From positions 35,106,792-35,170,791 of the forward strand of contig OZ023207.1 of the NCBI GenBank assembly GCA_963995525.1: a stretch of 64,000 nucleotides of DNA, written 5' to 3'. The position numbers and the translations under genes are program-made. Below the pieces are notes generated by a model, which saw nothing but the letters and a program-made list of their open reading frames with translations, made no database searches and was not told where the DNA came from. Origin of the DNA: Escarpia spicata (taxonomy: Eukaryota > Annelida > Polychaeta > Sabellida > Siboglinidae). Positions 1-11,422 of this stretch are shown one piece after another (positions within the stretch are counted from its first letter, which is position 1; each line of letters begins with the position of its first letter).

Positions 1-2541
1 GAAATATTATGCTATCACTTCGAATTGATCGATACTCAGCATTTGGGAACGTTTTTAACTGTTGATTACCGCCTATAAATGAAAAATAACCGTCAGAAAA
101 CGTATACATTGCTGTGAATGTGAGCTGTACGGTTATACACGAGAAACGTTATGTTTTGCCATTGAATTGAACGATATTCAGAATTTTGCAACGTTTTAAA
201 GTGTTGATTACCCCCTATAAATGAAAACTAACCATCAGAAAACGTCTACAATGCTGTGATTGTAAGCCGAACGGTGATACATAAGAACTATTATGTTATA
301 TCATTGAAATGAACGATATTCAGCATTTGGCAAGTTTTTAACTTTTCTTTACCCTCTATAAATGAAAACTAACCGTCAGAAAATGTATAGACTACTGTGA
401 TAGTGAACTGTACTTTCATAAAAGAGAAATATTATGCTATCACTTCGAATTGATTCATACTCAGCATTTGGGAACGTTTTTAACTGTTGATTACACCCTA
501 TAAATGAAAACAAACCGTCAGAAAACGTGTACATTGCTGTAAATGTGAGCTGTACGGTTATACACGCGAAATATTATGTTATGCCATTGAATTGAACAAT
601 ATTCAGCATTTTGCATCATTTTAAAGTGTTGATTACCCCCTATAAATGAAAACTAACCGTCAGAAAACGTCTAGAATGCTCTGAATGTAAGCCGTACGGT
701 GAAACATACGAAACATTATGTTATATCATTGAATTGAACGATATTCAGCATATGGTAACGGTTTTAACTTTTGATTACCCCTTATATATGAAAACTAACC
801 GTCAGAAAATGTCTAGATTACTGTCGTAGAGAACTGTACGTTCATGCAAGAGAAATATTATGCTATCAGTTTGAATTGATTGAAACTCAGCATTTGGGAT
901 CGTTTTTAACTGTTGATTACCCGCTGTAAATGAAAACTAACCGTCAGAAAACTTCTAGATTGCTGTAATAGTGACCTGAAGTGTCAAACAAGCGAAATAT
1001 TATGCTATCACTTCGAATTGATCGATACTCAGCATTTGGGAACGTTTTTAACTGTTGATTACCCCCTATAAATGAAAAATAACCGTCAGAAAACGTATAC
1101 ATTGGTGTGAATGTGAGCTGTACGGTTATACACGAGAAACGTTATGTTATGCCATTGAATTGAACGATATTCAGAATTTTGCATCGTTTTAAAGTGTTGA
1201 TTACCCCCTATAAATGAAAACTAACCATCAGAAAACGTCTACAATGCTGTGATTGTAAGCCGAACGGTGATACATAAGAAATATTATGTTATATCATTGA
1301 AATGAACGATATTCAGCATTTGGCAACGTTTTTAACTTTTTTTACCCCCTATAAATGAAAACTAACCGTCAGAAAATGTCTAGACTACTGTGATAGTGAA
1401 CTGTACGTTCATACAAGAGAAATATTATGCTATCACTTCGAATTGATTCATACTCAGCATTTGGGAACGTTTTTAACTGTTGATTACCCCCTATAAATGA
1501 AAACAAACCGTCAGAAAACGTGTACATTGCTGTAAATGTGAGCTATACGGTTATACACGCGAAATATTATGTTATGCCATTGAATTGAACAATATTCAGC
1601 ATTTTGCATCATTTTAAAGTGTTGATTACCCCCTATAAATGAAAACTAACCTTCAGAAAACGTCTAGAATGCTCTGAATGTAAGCCGTACGGTGAAACAT
1701 ACGAAATATTATGTTATATCATTGAATTGAACGATATTCAGCATATGGTTACGTTTTTAACTTTTGATTACTCCTTATATATGAAAACTAACCGTCAGAA
1801 AATGTATAGATTACTGTCGTAGAGAATTGTACGTTCATGCAAGAGAAATATTAAGCTATCAGTTTGAATTGATTGAAACTCAGCATTTGGGATCGTTTTT
1901 AACTGTTGATTACCCGCTGTAAATGAAAACTAACCGTCAGAAAATGTCTAGATTACTGTCGTAGAGAACTGTTCGTTCATGCAAGAGAAATATTATGCTA
2001 TCAGTTTGAATTGATTGAAACTCAGCATTTGGGATCGTTTTTAACTGTTGATTACCCGCTGTAAATTAAAACTAACCGTCAGAAAACGTCTAAATTGCTG
2101 TAATAGTGACCCCTGAAGTGTCAAACAAGCGAAATATTATGCTATCACTTCGAATTGATCGATACTCAGCATTTGGGAACGTTTTTAACTGTTGATTACC
2201 CCCTATAAATGAAAAATAACCGTCAGAAAACGTCTACATTGCTGTGAATGTGAGCTGTACGGTTATACACGAGAAACGTTATGTTATGCCATTGAATTGA
2301 ACGATATTCAGAATTTTGCATCGTTTTAAAGTGTTGATTACCCCCTATAAATGAAAACTAACCATCAGAAAACGTCTACAATGCTGTGATTGTAAGCCGA
2401 ACGGTGATACATACGAAATATTATGTTATATCATTGAAATGAACGATATTCAGCATTTGGCAACGTTTTTAACTTTTCTTTACCCCCTATAAATGAAAAC
2501 TAACCGTCAGAAAATGTCTAGACTACTGTGATAGTGAACTG
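1..2541. repeat. ~142-bp satellite array, left block, higher-order
   Basis: Tandem monomers of 141-142 bp begin with GAAATATTATG at 1, 143, 285 and 426, and so on. Monomers share a TATAAATGAAAACTAACC core but fall into distinct types. One has TCACTTCGAATTGATC, one GCCATTGAATTGAACGATATTCAGAATTTTG, one ATCATTGAAATGAACG, and one ends GACCTGAAGTGTCAAACAAGC. The type order repeats as a block. The first block is 1-993 (7 monomers). The next is 994-2130 (8 monomers, with one type duplicated as a chimera). A third starts at 2131 and stops inside its third monomer at ~2541. This is a satellite higher-order repeat. It has no coding capacity and no spacer structure. Confidence 0.95.
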
Positions 2542-2672
2542 AAAGAATAGAATCACCGATACCGTAAACGATAGTGACTTCATTGGCGACATTTTGAAAC
2601 AAACACGATTATTAGTTGACGGTACTGATGGTGGAATAATGAAGCAGGTTTTTTTACGCAGCACAAGGCAAA

Positions 2673-4399
2673 TTGCTACGAAGTGTCGTAACTCCCATGC
2701 AACCTCATGGAGTCATGCCAACTGACGTAAACAGGGACGCGGGCGGAACGCGCGAACATATAAAGCACATGAAGTCACTCATGGGAAAAGCATATGGCAG
2801 TCGCAACGAGATGCTGGGGCTTGCAAATAAAATTACTGGTGGAGATATAGTCAGCTTAGTCAAATCCATGAATGCGTTCTTCGTGTCAGTGAGTGAAGAT
2901 TTACCGAGATTGCAGACTTCCCACCCGATCTTTGACATTAAGGAACCACTGCCAGATGAATTCACCATCAGCTTTACTGACACTAAGTTGTCACTTAGTA
3001 AGGTCAAAGTGAACAAAGCCACGGGTCCGGACATATACCACCATGGGCTTTGAAAAACTGTTCGCACCTTCTTGCAGCACCGGTCACTGCAATATTCAAC
3101 AGCTCGCTCAGGGAAGGTGTATTGCCAAAATTGTGGAAATCAGCAACCGTTATTCCGTTGTCGAAGAAACACCCTCCAGTGACAGTTGAAAATGACATTA
3201 GATCTATATCGCTTACACCAATTCTGGCTAAGGTTTTTGAATCTCTAGTGCTAAAGTGGGTCGATGTTTATGTTAAACCACAAATAGACGACAAGCAGTT
3301 TGGGGATATGTTAGGGACTGGTACCACGGACGCCCTTGTTGGAATGCTTCACAAATGGTACGAAACCACCGATGTAAAGGGCAATTTTGTAAGAGTGCTA
3401 TTTCTCGATTACAGTAAAGCATTTGATCTAATTAACTCTGATATACTAATACAGAAACTGATTGCAATGGAAGTACCACCACACTTGGTCCGATGGATGG
3501 CAGCGTTTCTACTAGACCGCGAACAGAGAGTAAAAATCGGCGACGCGGTGTCAAAGCCAGGCTACCCTAATGGGGGCGTTCCCCATGGAACTTTGTCAGG
3601 ACCAAAACACTTTGTGGTTCATATCAATGATTTGCAAACATCTTGTCCTATGTTTAAATATGTTGACGATTGCACCATATTTGAAATATGCAATCAAAGT
3701 ATGATATCTGTTATACAGGATTCTGCCAACATTATTGAGCGATGGTCTAGTAGTAATGACATGCGCATCAATACGAGTAAGACAAAAGAAATGGTTATAT
3801 GTTTCGGTAAAGATAAAACATTTGTAGAATCTCTGCCGTATATTGATATAAATGGGACAGATATTGAGAGAGTTACTCAAGCAAAAGTTATCGGCGTAAC
3901 TATATCATCGGATTTAAGTTGGAATGCACACGTAGATGAAATAGTATCAAAGGCAAGAAAGAGAGTGTATATGATCTATCAGTTGAAACGTGCTGGTATC
4001 AACCAAAATGACTTGGTTAGAATATATGTATCTGTGATTAGACCAGTAGTTGAATATGCCTGCCCGGTATGGCACACGAACTTGCCTAAATATTTATCGG
4101 ACAACATCGAGATAATTCAAAAAAGGTGTCTCAAAACTTTATTTCCTGGTTGTGTGTAAGAGGATATTCTGGAGATGGTAAACTTACCAACGCTGCATGA
4201 TAGACGCAATGAATTGTGTAAAACTTATTTCGCTAGAATGAAGCATAGTGACCACAAACTGAATACGCTACTACCAAATATTCGAAATGTGCCGTATACA
4301 CTAAGATCATTCAATGAGTTCCCCGTCCCAACGGCAAACACAAATCGCTACAAAAACTCATTAATTCCATGGTGCTTAGTACACTGCCATAACACTTAA
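2673..4399 (+). pseudogene. Reverse transcriptase of the 2.5-4.8 kb LINE, broken
   Basis: Three pieces make one RT. 2673-3053 ends in the N-terminal RT motif KVNKATGPD. A frameshift near 3035-3040 moves the reading to the frame that opens with WALKNCSHLL and runs to 4159. An in-frame TAA at 4157-4159 then separates the last piece, 4175-4399, which begins MVNLPTLHDRRNELCK. Visible motifs are SATVIPLSKK, motif A in LFLDYSKAFDLIN, GVPHGTLSGPKHF (usually GVPQGT, so one substitution) and catalytic YVDD in FKYVDDCTIF. The C-terminal VIRPVVEYACPVWH block is typical of CR1/Jockey-like RTs. The frameshift and stop make it non-functional. Confidence 0.85.
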
Positions 4400-4716
4400 T
4401 GATTTTAGTGTATGTCAACATTCAATTTTAATATTTAAACTATATGATTTAATTTTAGTGTATTTAAAGTATATTATTTTTTAATGAAAGATAGTAATGC
4501 AATGTACACGTTTTAATATAAAGCGCCTCATACTGAGTTTGTTGCGTCACGGGGCGATTTTGTGTAATTTACTTAACAGTATCTTTGGTGTTGCGTTATT
4601 TTATTTAGTACAACATGTTTTATGAGTATTGTAACATAATGTTGTGTCGTATTGTAACTTGTAACATTATGAAATTTGTGTGATTTGGGGCTTTTATGGT
4701 GAATGTATGTACAATC

Positions 4717-4730
4717 CAACTGAAAAGTTG
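4717..4730 (+). other. 3' hairpin of LINE with GNRA-type loop
   Basis: CAACT-GAAA-AGTTG forms a perfect 5-bp stem with a GAAA tetraloop. It sits just upstream of the AATAATAATAAATG tail. Several LINE RTs recognise a 3' hairpin to start target-primed reverse transcription, and the position fits that role. Function is inferred. Confidence 0.5.
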
Positions 4731-4765
4731 CAAATAATAATAAATGTATTCTTATTCTTATATAA

Positions 4766-5695
4766 ACCAATTCGCGATTGTTGTCTTGCTGTCCGCTAAG
4801 CATCTTAAATACATGTTGCTACTTAAATGTAGTTTTCACATCTTTAGAACACGCATAAGTATATAGAGTCTGGTTTCGAACAAAAACTCGAAGGAATAAA
4901 AACATTCTTCGTTACGCTGGCTCAATATATGCGTTTCGTAGTTTTAACAATCATCGTTGGATGGCGTCATTTATAGCATTAGCTTATGGTTGAGCAACAT
5001 TTGTTATAGTGGAAAAGCATAAGTGATTTGAACATTCACAATTGCTTGTATAATTTACATTTGTTAACTTATAAGCACTGCTGCATTAGAAACAGCCAGT
5101 CATTTATACGTAATTGTATGACAGGAATTATTTTATTACGTAAATTGATTATGTACGGTTATTACTGTGTGACAAATATTGCACAAATAAATGTTGTTAG
5201 AAAAGTTAACCACACCATCAAACAGTATTATTTAGATGCACATATCATAACAATGTGATATTTTAAATATTTCGTAGAATGTGAAATAATATATTACTTT
5301 TCTGAACAGAAATGGGCTTCTTTAAAATGTTATTGAAATGCAACTTGCCAGTATGCCATTACGTTTTAAATGAAAATGCGTCATTTGACATTGAAAATGC
5401 TTCATATACGATATCCAGTTTTTCATAAACTATTTATTGCTTGTCTTATTTGTCACCAGTACGAGTTAGATTAAGCTACAAGAAGTCAACTAATGCAAAG
5501 TTATTAAACCGATTAGTTATGAAAACGAGAATAAGCTCATTTGGTTGTGTTTTTTCCAAGAAACTTTCATTTTAAAGGCTATATGAAATGAAATTGTTAA
5601 TGTCTTTGAAAGTTCGTATACACAAACGAAATAATCTTGTCAAGTAATTGGCCAAATATGAAGCCTGCTCACTGCGAACTCATGTCACTAAGCTC
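4766..5695. other. Unannotated AT-rich stretch
   Basis: No gene, known element or clear repeat is recognised here. Short open frames (for example 5028-5258 on the plus strand) have compositions expected of AT-rich non-coding DNA. Confidence 0.5.
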
Positions 5696-6990
5696 GATCA
5701 AACGGGGTCGTTTGCATGTCACAGCCCGTCAGGTGTTGCTGATGTTATCAGATAAATCGCCGCTGAATGTGCACTATCCTTTAGCAAGGCGGACGGCGGT
5801 GCGGCCTGTTGTTTCAGACTGTACATGAAATTGCAATCGCGGAATTGAATATTTTATATCACCAAAAAGATAATAATCTTATCCACAGGATTGTCACTGG
5901 ATGTACATAGGAATTGTGTTATTTTGTTTTGTTATTGGCATTTGAACTTCGCGAATGCGCAACCTTGCATTTTATCCGCTGCCGCCTATACATTGCAGGA
6001 TTAAGCACTCAAAAAAATAAAAACAAATCCGCGGAACATCCAGCGACAAACTTGTAGATACGATTATTATCTTTACTGTGATATAAAATAATATTAAATT
6101 CCATTGCAAGTTTGAGCATTCGCAATGTTCTAACGGCAATAACTCAAAACAGTTAACATAAAACCTGTATACACCCAGCGATACATTTGTAGGTAAGATT
6201 ATTATCTTTACGGTGATATAACAAAATATTAAATTCCGCGATGTTAATTTTAGGTACGGCCTGAAAGACCAACCCGCAAAGATGCGCGCCATGCTAAATC
6301 CTAGCGGCGTTAGCTGCGGTGATGTCACAACGACCGTTAGATGTCGCAACAAACTGTGCAGAAGATGTACATAAAAGCGCAACCAAAAGGTGCCTTGAAA
6401 GGGTGACAGAGGGGGCTATGAAATTATTGAATATATATTATAATATATATTTAATATCTTTCTAAGAACACTATTTTTAGATAATATTTAATTCATATTT
6501 AAGTATTTTCAAAACAAAACAGTGTACTTTGTTACCAAAAGTGGCGGGTGTCGTAATAAATATCACCAATAAGTGTTTTAAAGAGTACGATTTTCTGGCG
6601 GACGCCACAAAAAATCTTTGAAGTGGCGTTCACAATATCTTAGGTCTATGAACTACACTATGCTATATATCGGAAAACATCAGAAATGTTACAGTTATAC
6701 ATTTTCATTTTTCGGTTTGATTTGTTCAGTTTAGAAAAAAATGTTGCCCATATATGTATCACAATAATTAATATACACATTATTTACAACCTGAGAGGTG
6801 TCATAACAAATACTACTGTGTTAAATATGAGAAATGGTCAAAGTTGTTAGGTTTTGTTTCCAAGAGCTCCTATTCTTAAATCTTGGAAGCCATATAATTG
6901 ATTGTGTTCGGATACCTCGAACTGGGCCCAATTCAATATGTAAAGCAAGTGATCTACAATTACATAATGCTATTACATATTAATCTTTTT
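5696..6990 (+). repeat. Left arm of large inverted repeat (~1.3 kb)
   Basis: The arm matches the reverse complement of 12256-13503 almost end to end. Aligned stretches are in the mid-90s percent identical by eye. The 5972-6382 minus frame and the 12879-13259 plus frame translate to nearly the same 126-136 residues. The outer end is near ATCAAACGGGGTCGTTTG, itself nearly palindromic. The inner end lies near AGATTAATATGTAATAG-type sequence. A ~31-bp segment next to the outer end (roughly 5710-5740) is missing from the right arm. Both arms plus the centre may be one mobile unit with long terminal inverted repeats. Confidence 0.85.
5841..6240. repeat. Three copies of a ~65-bp motif inside the left arm
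   Basis: A motif containing TTATATCAC, GATAATAATC and GTCGCTGGATGT occurs three times: 5841-5911 in plus orientation, then 6029-6102 and 6171-6240 reversed. The mirror set is in the right arm at about 12992-13062, 13129-13203 and 13320-13393. Repeated subterminal motifs inside long inverted arms resemble transposase-binding arrays of some DNA transposons, but no protein here can be tied to them. Confidence 0.7.
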
Positions 6991-7559
6991 CAAACGTATG
7001 GCCATTTGACCTTTTTAATTTTGAACAAACAACGAGTATATACCTATCTGCAAGCACGTTATGGTTTTTATGTAACGAATCATTGTGTTTTATAACATTT
7101 CATATATAATATTATCACGACTGTAAAGGCATTCCATCAGGTGATGGGCATTTTTGTTAATCAATTTTAACCGCCCTTTACTTCAGCATATGCTTTCGTC
7201 CAGTTGTTACACTAGGTAAGTAGGCGTAACTTCTAGTTAGCTAAAATATATTCTAAGTTATAATGTATGTAAACTACAAAGAGAATGCCGCGAATTATTT
7301 TGAGGTAGCGGTAATGGTATTTCGAACTGACAAACTAATCATGTTACTGTTCCGGCATCTCTGCATACATTTCTTTGGGTCTTCCTCAGTGCAAGTGAGG
7401 GCGGTTCTGCTCTCGTTAACTGGTTGGTAAGGCGAATAACCCAGGAATGTATTACTGTTGTGAGGTTGGTGCTGGGAAGACATCCAAACACGTGTTACTT
7501 TTGTAAATTACCAACGCTTTCGCAGGTAAGATTGAGGTAATCAAAAGCCTGCAGCCTCT

Positions 7560-8712
7560 CGGGCATGGGTGCTCTTATTTCAGTCAGGAAGAATTTGACA
7601 CAGTGCTGTGCATTGATAAACTGTCAACTTTTCACAATAATTAGTTCTCACTGCCTTCCATACATACCTTATTCTATGCCAATAATGTTGGCGTTCGACA
7701 ACATCAATAGGCAAGAGGAATCTCTGACTGGAGGAGGAAAATCACATCCAGTCACTGGTATCATTCTCCACTGAAAGATGTTGACGTGCATGCCGTCCCA
7801 GACCACATTTACAGTTGCTAAAACAGACAAGAAACGATCAATCCAGCTATCCTGGAAATTGCTCCCAGTCTACAGCGTTAGGAAAACAGAAGGCCCACCT
7901 ACATCTAAACCAGCTGATTCATCTGTACCTTTTGCAGAGTAAACTGTCCAAGAAATGCAACATCTTGGACATAATGCCTTCCTTCAGCTTGAAAACGTTG
8001 TACAGTTTTGCTCTGTTTGCAAAGACCACTATAATAACATCGAAGCGTCCCAACCTGTAAAAGATAATTGTTCTCATGATGGGCAATTTCCATTTGAAGC
8101 TTTGATGTGATTCGCATTGAAAGAATTTCAGGAATGGGTGGAGTTGGATCATCCTGACGATTGTCCCAAGTTTAACAAAATATTTCGCATGCTACAAAGT
8201 ATTCATACGAACACCTACAGCAAACCTGTTGTTGCTGCCGTGATCGCTGTTTGATGTACAAAGATCCTGTACTTGTTCTTGGCCTATCTGGATATTCTGC
8301 GTCAATATCGTGGCCGTGTCACGATTGTGGATGACGTACATCTACATGGTGGGCATCCTACTTGGGCTGTTGCAAGGTGACAGGGATGGCAACGCCAATC
8401 TTTACTTGGCATGCATCCTCTGGTGCCTCGCATTGGGCAAGGTGAAGTACCAAAGGAACCTATACGTCTATTACGCTCTGATGACACAGCTTGAAAAGAG
8501 TCTTCAATGATATATCAACATTTCGTAGGACGTTACCTTTTCGTATTTCCGTATAATTCAGAGGAGGCAACCCAATCGACCAAATAGCATTGGAGGAATT
8601 GATCAACAAGAATGTTCAATTGCAGGAGGGACAGAAGACGCAAGAAGAAAGTGGATTTCGGTGTCCGAAGCTGCATCTTACATGGCTGCATATTACGGAC
8701 TGTACCTGCTTC
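7560..8712 (+). pseudogene. Decayed coding region inside the inverted-repeat unit
   Basis: Several short pieces in different frames look like remnants of one protein. They are FDNINRQEESLTGGGKSH (about 7690-7745), KVKYQRNLYVYYALMTQLEKS (about 8440-8505), and GNPIDQIALEELINKNVQ (about 8565-8625) overlapping IAGGTEDARRKW in a neighbouring frame. From memory these resemble blocks of a large uncharacterised protein family repeated in invertebrate genomes; no name or function can be given. Frames change several times, so it is a pseudogene if the reading is right. The downstream part is cut by the 3' end of a CR1 insertion. Confidence 0.35.
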
Positions 8713-9470
8713 TCTCGTAAGTTTGAAACATTCCTCTTAATAAGGGATGAACATTGTTCGACTACCCCGCTATATTTAAAGTTAGATTTAACAACATTTA
8801 ACAAGATTGTCATCCAGAAAATTAATTTACGAAATTATAGATGGCAGGTGGACATGGCAGCCTTTTGGTATATCGAGAGTCCAATACTTTTTATCTAGGT
8901 GTATCACGCCCTTTTAAGGTATGTGTCAAGTTTATTTTAAAATATAATCACGATACTAACAACAACACAATCAGAAGATAATCTGTTCCATTCAGTTAAA
9001 GTCATTTGTGAGAATGATAAATTTCTTATATCTAATCTACACTGCTCCTTTACTAATGTAACTTTATGTCTTCTGGTCTTTCTATCTTTCTTAACTGAGA
9101 AACAAATATTTAAATCAATATTTTAATAACCATTCAATATTTTAAACACTTCTATCTGATCTCCTCTCAATCTCCTGGTCTCTAGTGTTGTTAAACCACA
9201 TTTTAGGCGTATTTCGTAACTACGATCCCTCAATTTTGGTATTATTTTAGTTGCTCTCCTTTGTACTCTTTCTAGTATATGTATGTCCTTCTTGCAATAT
9301 GGCCTCCCCGCTTGAATGAAACATTCTAAATGAGGCATAACTGTTGTTTTGTAGAGCGGTATTATTAGCTCCTGTTTCTTAGACGTTATGTTTCGCCTAA
9401 TTAATCCAATGATTTGAAAGTCCTTTTCTCTTACAATAGTACTTTGTACAGAACCTCCTATTGTATATTG

Positions 9471-10593
9471 TATGTATGCTGATGATACGCCATTATATGT
9501 GGACTTTCCCCGTGACCAGCCACTTACAATGGCCACCGATCTCGTTGTACCACGGATGTGAAAGCGTGGATGTATTTCCACAATCTCCAGCTTAACGAGA
9601 ACAAAACCGAGGTGATCGTCATATCTGCAGTGAACAATCAGAAACTTGTTCACCCGCCTGTTGACCAAGTCATTGATGTATGTGGATGTGCTGTTATCCG
9701 CGACATCGGCGTTCTACTCTATAACACTATGTCGATGACAAATCAAGTGCATCGTGTTTGCCTGGTGGCATATTGTCACCTCTGAAGCATCGCGTTGATT
9801 CGGAAATGTCTTAACACTAATGCCTGCAGAACCATTGTGAACGCCTTAGTCATGTCACATATTGATTACGGCAACGCCGTGTTATATGGTCTACCGGAGA
9901 CGCACTTGCGAAAGCTGCGGATGTTACAGAATTCCGCAGCACGTCTCGGGACAAGGAGACGAGAGCACATAACACCTGTTCTGTACCGTCTACACTGGTT
10001 GCCTATACGCCAGTGGATCGAATTCAAGTTGTTACTGCTGGTATATCGTGCAGTGCACTATCTCGGCCCTGCGTACATTATTCCATCGCTCGTGACATCC
10101 TACACGCCGACAAGATCACTTAGATCGGCCGAACAAGTTCTGCTGACTGTTCTGAGATATCACCTTGAACATTATGGCCGTCGTTCCTTCTTGGTGGCTG
10201 ACCCGATCCTGTGGAATGCCCTGCCTCATGCAGTCAGGCATGCAAACTGCGTTGCCACATTCAAATAACTCTTAAAGACACACTTATTTCGACAGACCTT
10301 CAAAGAACTTTGCAGTCCGCATCAGTGACATTTGTGCAGAGTTGACATTCGGTTATGTACTTATATACACTTGTAAATATATATATTTATTTTTATTCAG
10401 GTTTATCTAACTGACATTTTATGTAATTTTCATATGCTACTTTTAAATCATATACGTTTACCTTTCTATTTAATATGTTTTAGGTCATTTAATGTATTTT
10501 ATTTATACTCTACGATTGTCAACGCCTTTGAGCAGATTTGATATCCGGACAAACGGCGCTCTATAAATGCTTTACAATAAAAATAACTAATAA
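9471..10593 (+). mobile_element. L2-like LINE fragment nested in CR1
   Basis: The fragment begins abruptly at the RT catalytic box (TATGCTGATGATACG = YADDT) and runs to a 3' UTR with GGCGCTCTATAAATGCTTTA and a short A/T-rich tail at 10580-10593. A second copy of the same family is at 20411-21378 on the other strand. The CR1 sequence on the left ends TATTGTATATT and resumes on the right as TATTGTACATC, consistent with a short, slightly mutated target-site duplication. This insertion is younger than the CR1 copy it splits. Confidence 0.88.
9476..10290 (+). pseudogene. L2-type RT C-terminus
   Basis: The piece starts with YADDTPLYVDF, then after a stop continues as KAWMYFHNLQLNENKTEVIV. A second stop precedes SIALIRKCLNTNACRTIVNA, SHIDYGNAVLYGLPETHLRK, LHWLPIRQWIEFKLLLLVYR, TPTRSLRSAEQ and DPILWNALPHAVRHAN. 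These blocks are the thumb and C-terminal region of L2-type LINE RTs. A stop (TAA near 10266) falls where the other copy continues into the LKTCLFR end. It is an incomplete, dead copy. Confidence 0.85.
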
Positions 10594-11396
10594 TATTGTA
10601 CATCTCCGTTCCAATGTCCTGTGTGGAGGCATTAACATTTCCCAAAATTGAACAACATTTGCCATTTTTCAGTCCATTTTATCAACCTGTCAAGATCACC
10701 CTGTAAATCCTGTCTATCTTCATCATGTATAATCATTGTAAACAATTTTGTAATCGTGACTATAGATTAAGAATAATATAGATCCCAGTACTGATCTACA
10801 TGGTACCCCACTAAAAACTTATTTCCAGTTTGAAGCCTCCCCATCAACTACTACCCGTTGTATTCTGTCAATTAGCAATTTTTCTATCCAGTTAATTATA
10901 CAATTTCCTATGCCATGGGCCTTTAGTTTAAGTAGTAATCTTTGATGTGGCACTTTGTCGAAAGCTTTTTGAAAATCTAAGTAGATGATATCTGCTGGTG
11001 ATCCACCATCTACCCACTTAGTGATATGTTCCAAAAAACATAACATATTTGTTAAGCATGACCTCGCTTAAAAAAAAACAAGTTGAGATGGGTTTATCAA
11101 GTTATGTTTAACAAGAAAATCCACCATGTGATCTTTAGTTATCTTTCTAATAAGTTGCAAATCACTGACGGTAAACTCACTGGTCTATTGTTCTCTGACT
11201 TGTTTCTCGAACCTTTTTTAAATAACGGTATAATGTTTGCTTCTTTCCATTCTAAAGGAACCACTCCCTCTTCTAATGACAAGTTGAAAACTGTTGCCTC
11301 GTGTCCATACTTTACGCAACTGATGAAACAGACTAAGATGCACGGTACTTATACTACTTATACTTCAAAAAATGACACAATATAAGGTTTGAACAT

Positions 11397-11402
11397 TTTA
11401 TT
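11397..11402 (-). terminator. Candidate polyadenylation signal (AATAAA, minus strand)
   Basis: TTTATT on the plus strand is AATAAA on the minus strand, about 20 bases downstream of the stop of the 12224-11423 coding remnant. Position and orientation fit the 3' end of that gene. Such hexamers also occur by chance in AT-rich DNA. Confidence 0.4.
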
Positions 11403-11422
11403 CGTGTACAACACAAACGTAT

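Larger units (their letters stand above)
2542..4765 (+). mobile_element. 5'-truncated non-LTR retrotransposon (YVDD RT)
   Basis: The element starts directly at the satellite edge and runs through a reverse transcriptase to a simple 3' tail of AATAATAATAAATG plus ATTCTT units near 4740-4765. The 5' end, including most or all of the endonuclease, is missing, as usual for target-primed insertions. The RT resembles the CR1/Jockey superfamily, but the clade is not assigned. A 5-bp hairpin with a GAAA loop (4717-4730) precedes the tail. No target-site duplication can be tested, because the left flank is satellite and the 5' junction is not sharply defined. Confidence 0.85.
9123..11290 (-). pseudogene. 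CR1 reverse transcriptase fragments (interrupted)
   Basis: The upstream piece 10819-11046 reads MLCFLEHITKW then DIIYLDFQKAFDKVPH (RT motif A). Its continuation would run through the catalytic FADD region, where the L2 insertion and deletions intervene. The downstream piece 9123-9480 reads LIRRNITSKKQELIIPLYK, HLECFIQAGRPYCKKDI and ETRRLRGDQIEVFKILNGY, the conserved CR1 C-terminus. The longer open frame to 9668 is a chance fusion of CR1 with antisense L2 sequence and should not be read as a protein. Confidence 0.85.
8787..11297 (-). mobile_element. CR1-like LINE copy, 5'-truncated and split by an L2
   Basis: Two blocks match the element at 41761-45095 on the minus strand. 8787-9470 corresponds to its 3' end, starting with the TTAACAAGAT tail and the 3' stem-loop region. 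10594-11297 corresponds to the upstream RT region. Between them lies a plus-strand L2 fragment. The match to the intact copy stops near 11297, the 5' truncation point. The copy is old: many substitutions, and a deletion of roughly 87 bp removing the block between REKD and LGLIRRN. Confidence 0.88.

Noticed and set aside
1..2541. CRISPR-like array
   Set aside because: Repeats are contiguous 142-bp monomers with no unique spacers, in a eukaryotic genome.
4860..4900. tRNA-like GTTTCGAAC box
   Set aside because: No matching A box or cloverleaf could be drawn around it.
5972..6382. 136-codon minus frame shared with 12879-13259 as a conserved gene
   Set aside because: Both frames lie in the two arms of the inverted repeat, so similarity follows from DNA identity; no domain or start context supports coding.
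9123..9668. 181-codon minus frame as one protein
   Set aside because: Its N-terminal half is antisense L2 sequence and its C-terminal half CR1; the fusion is created by the nested insertion.
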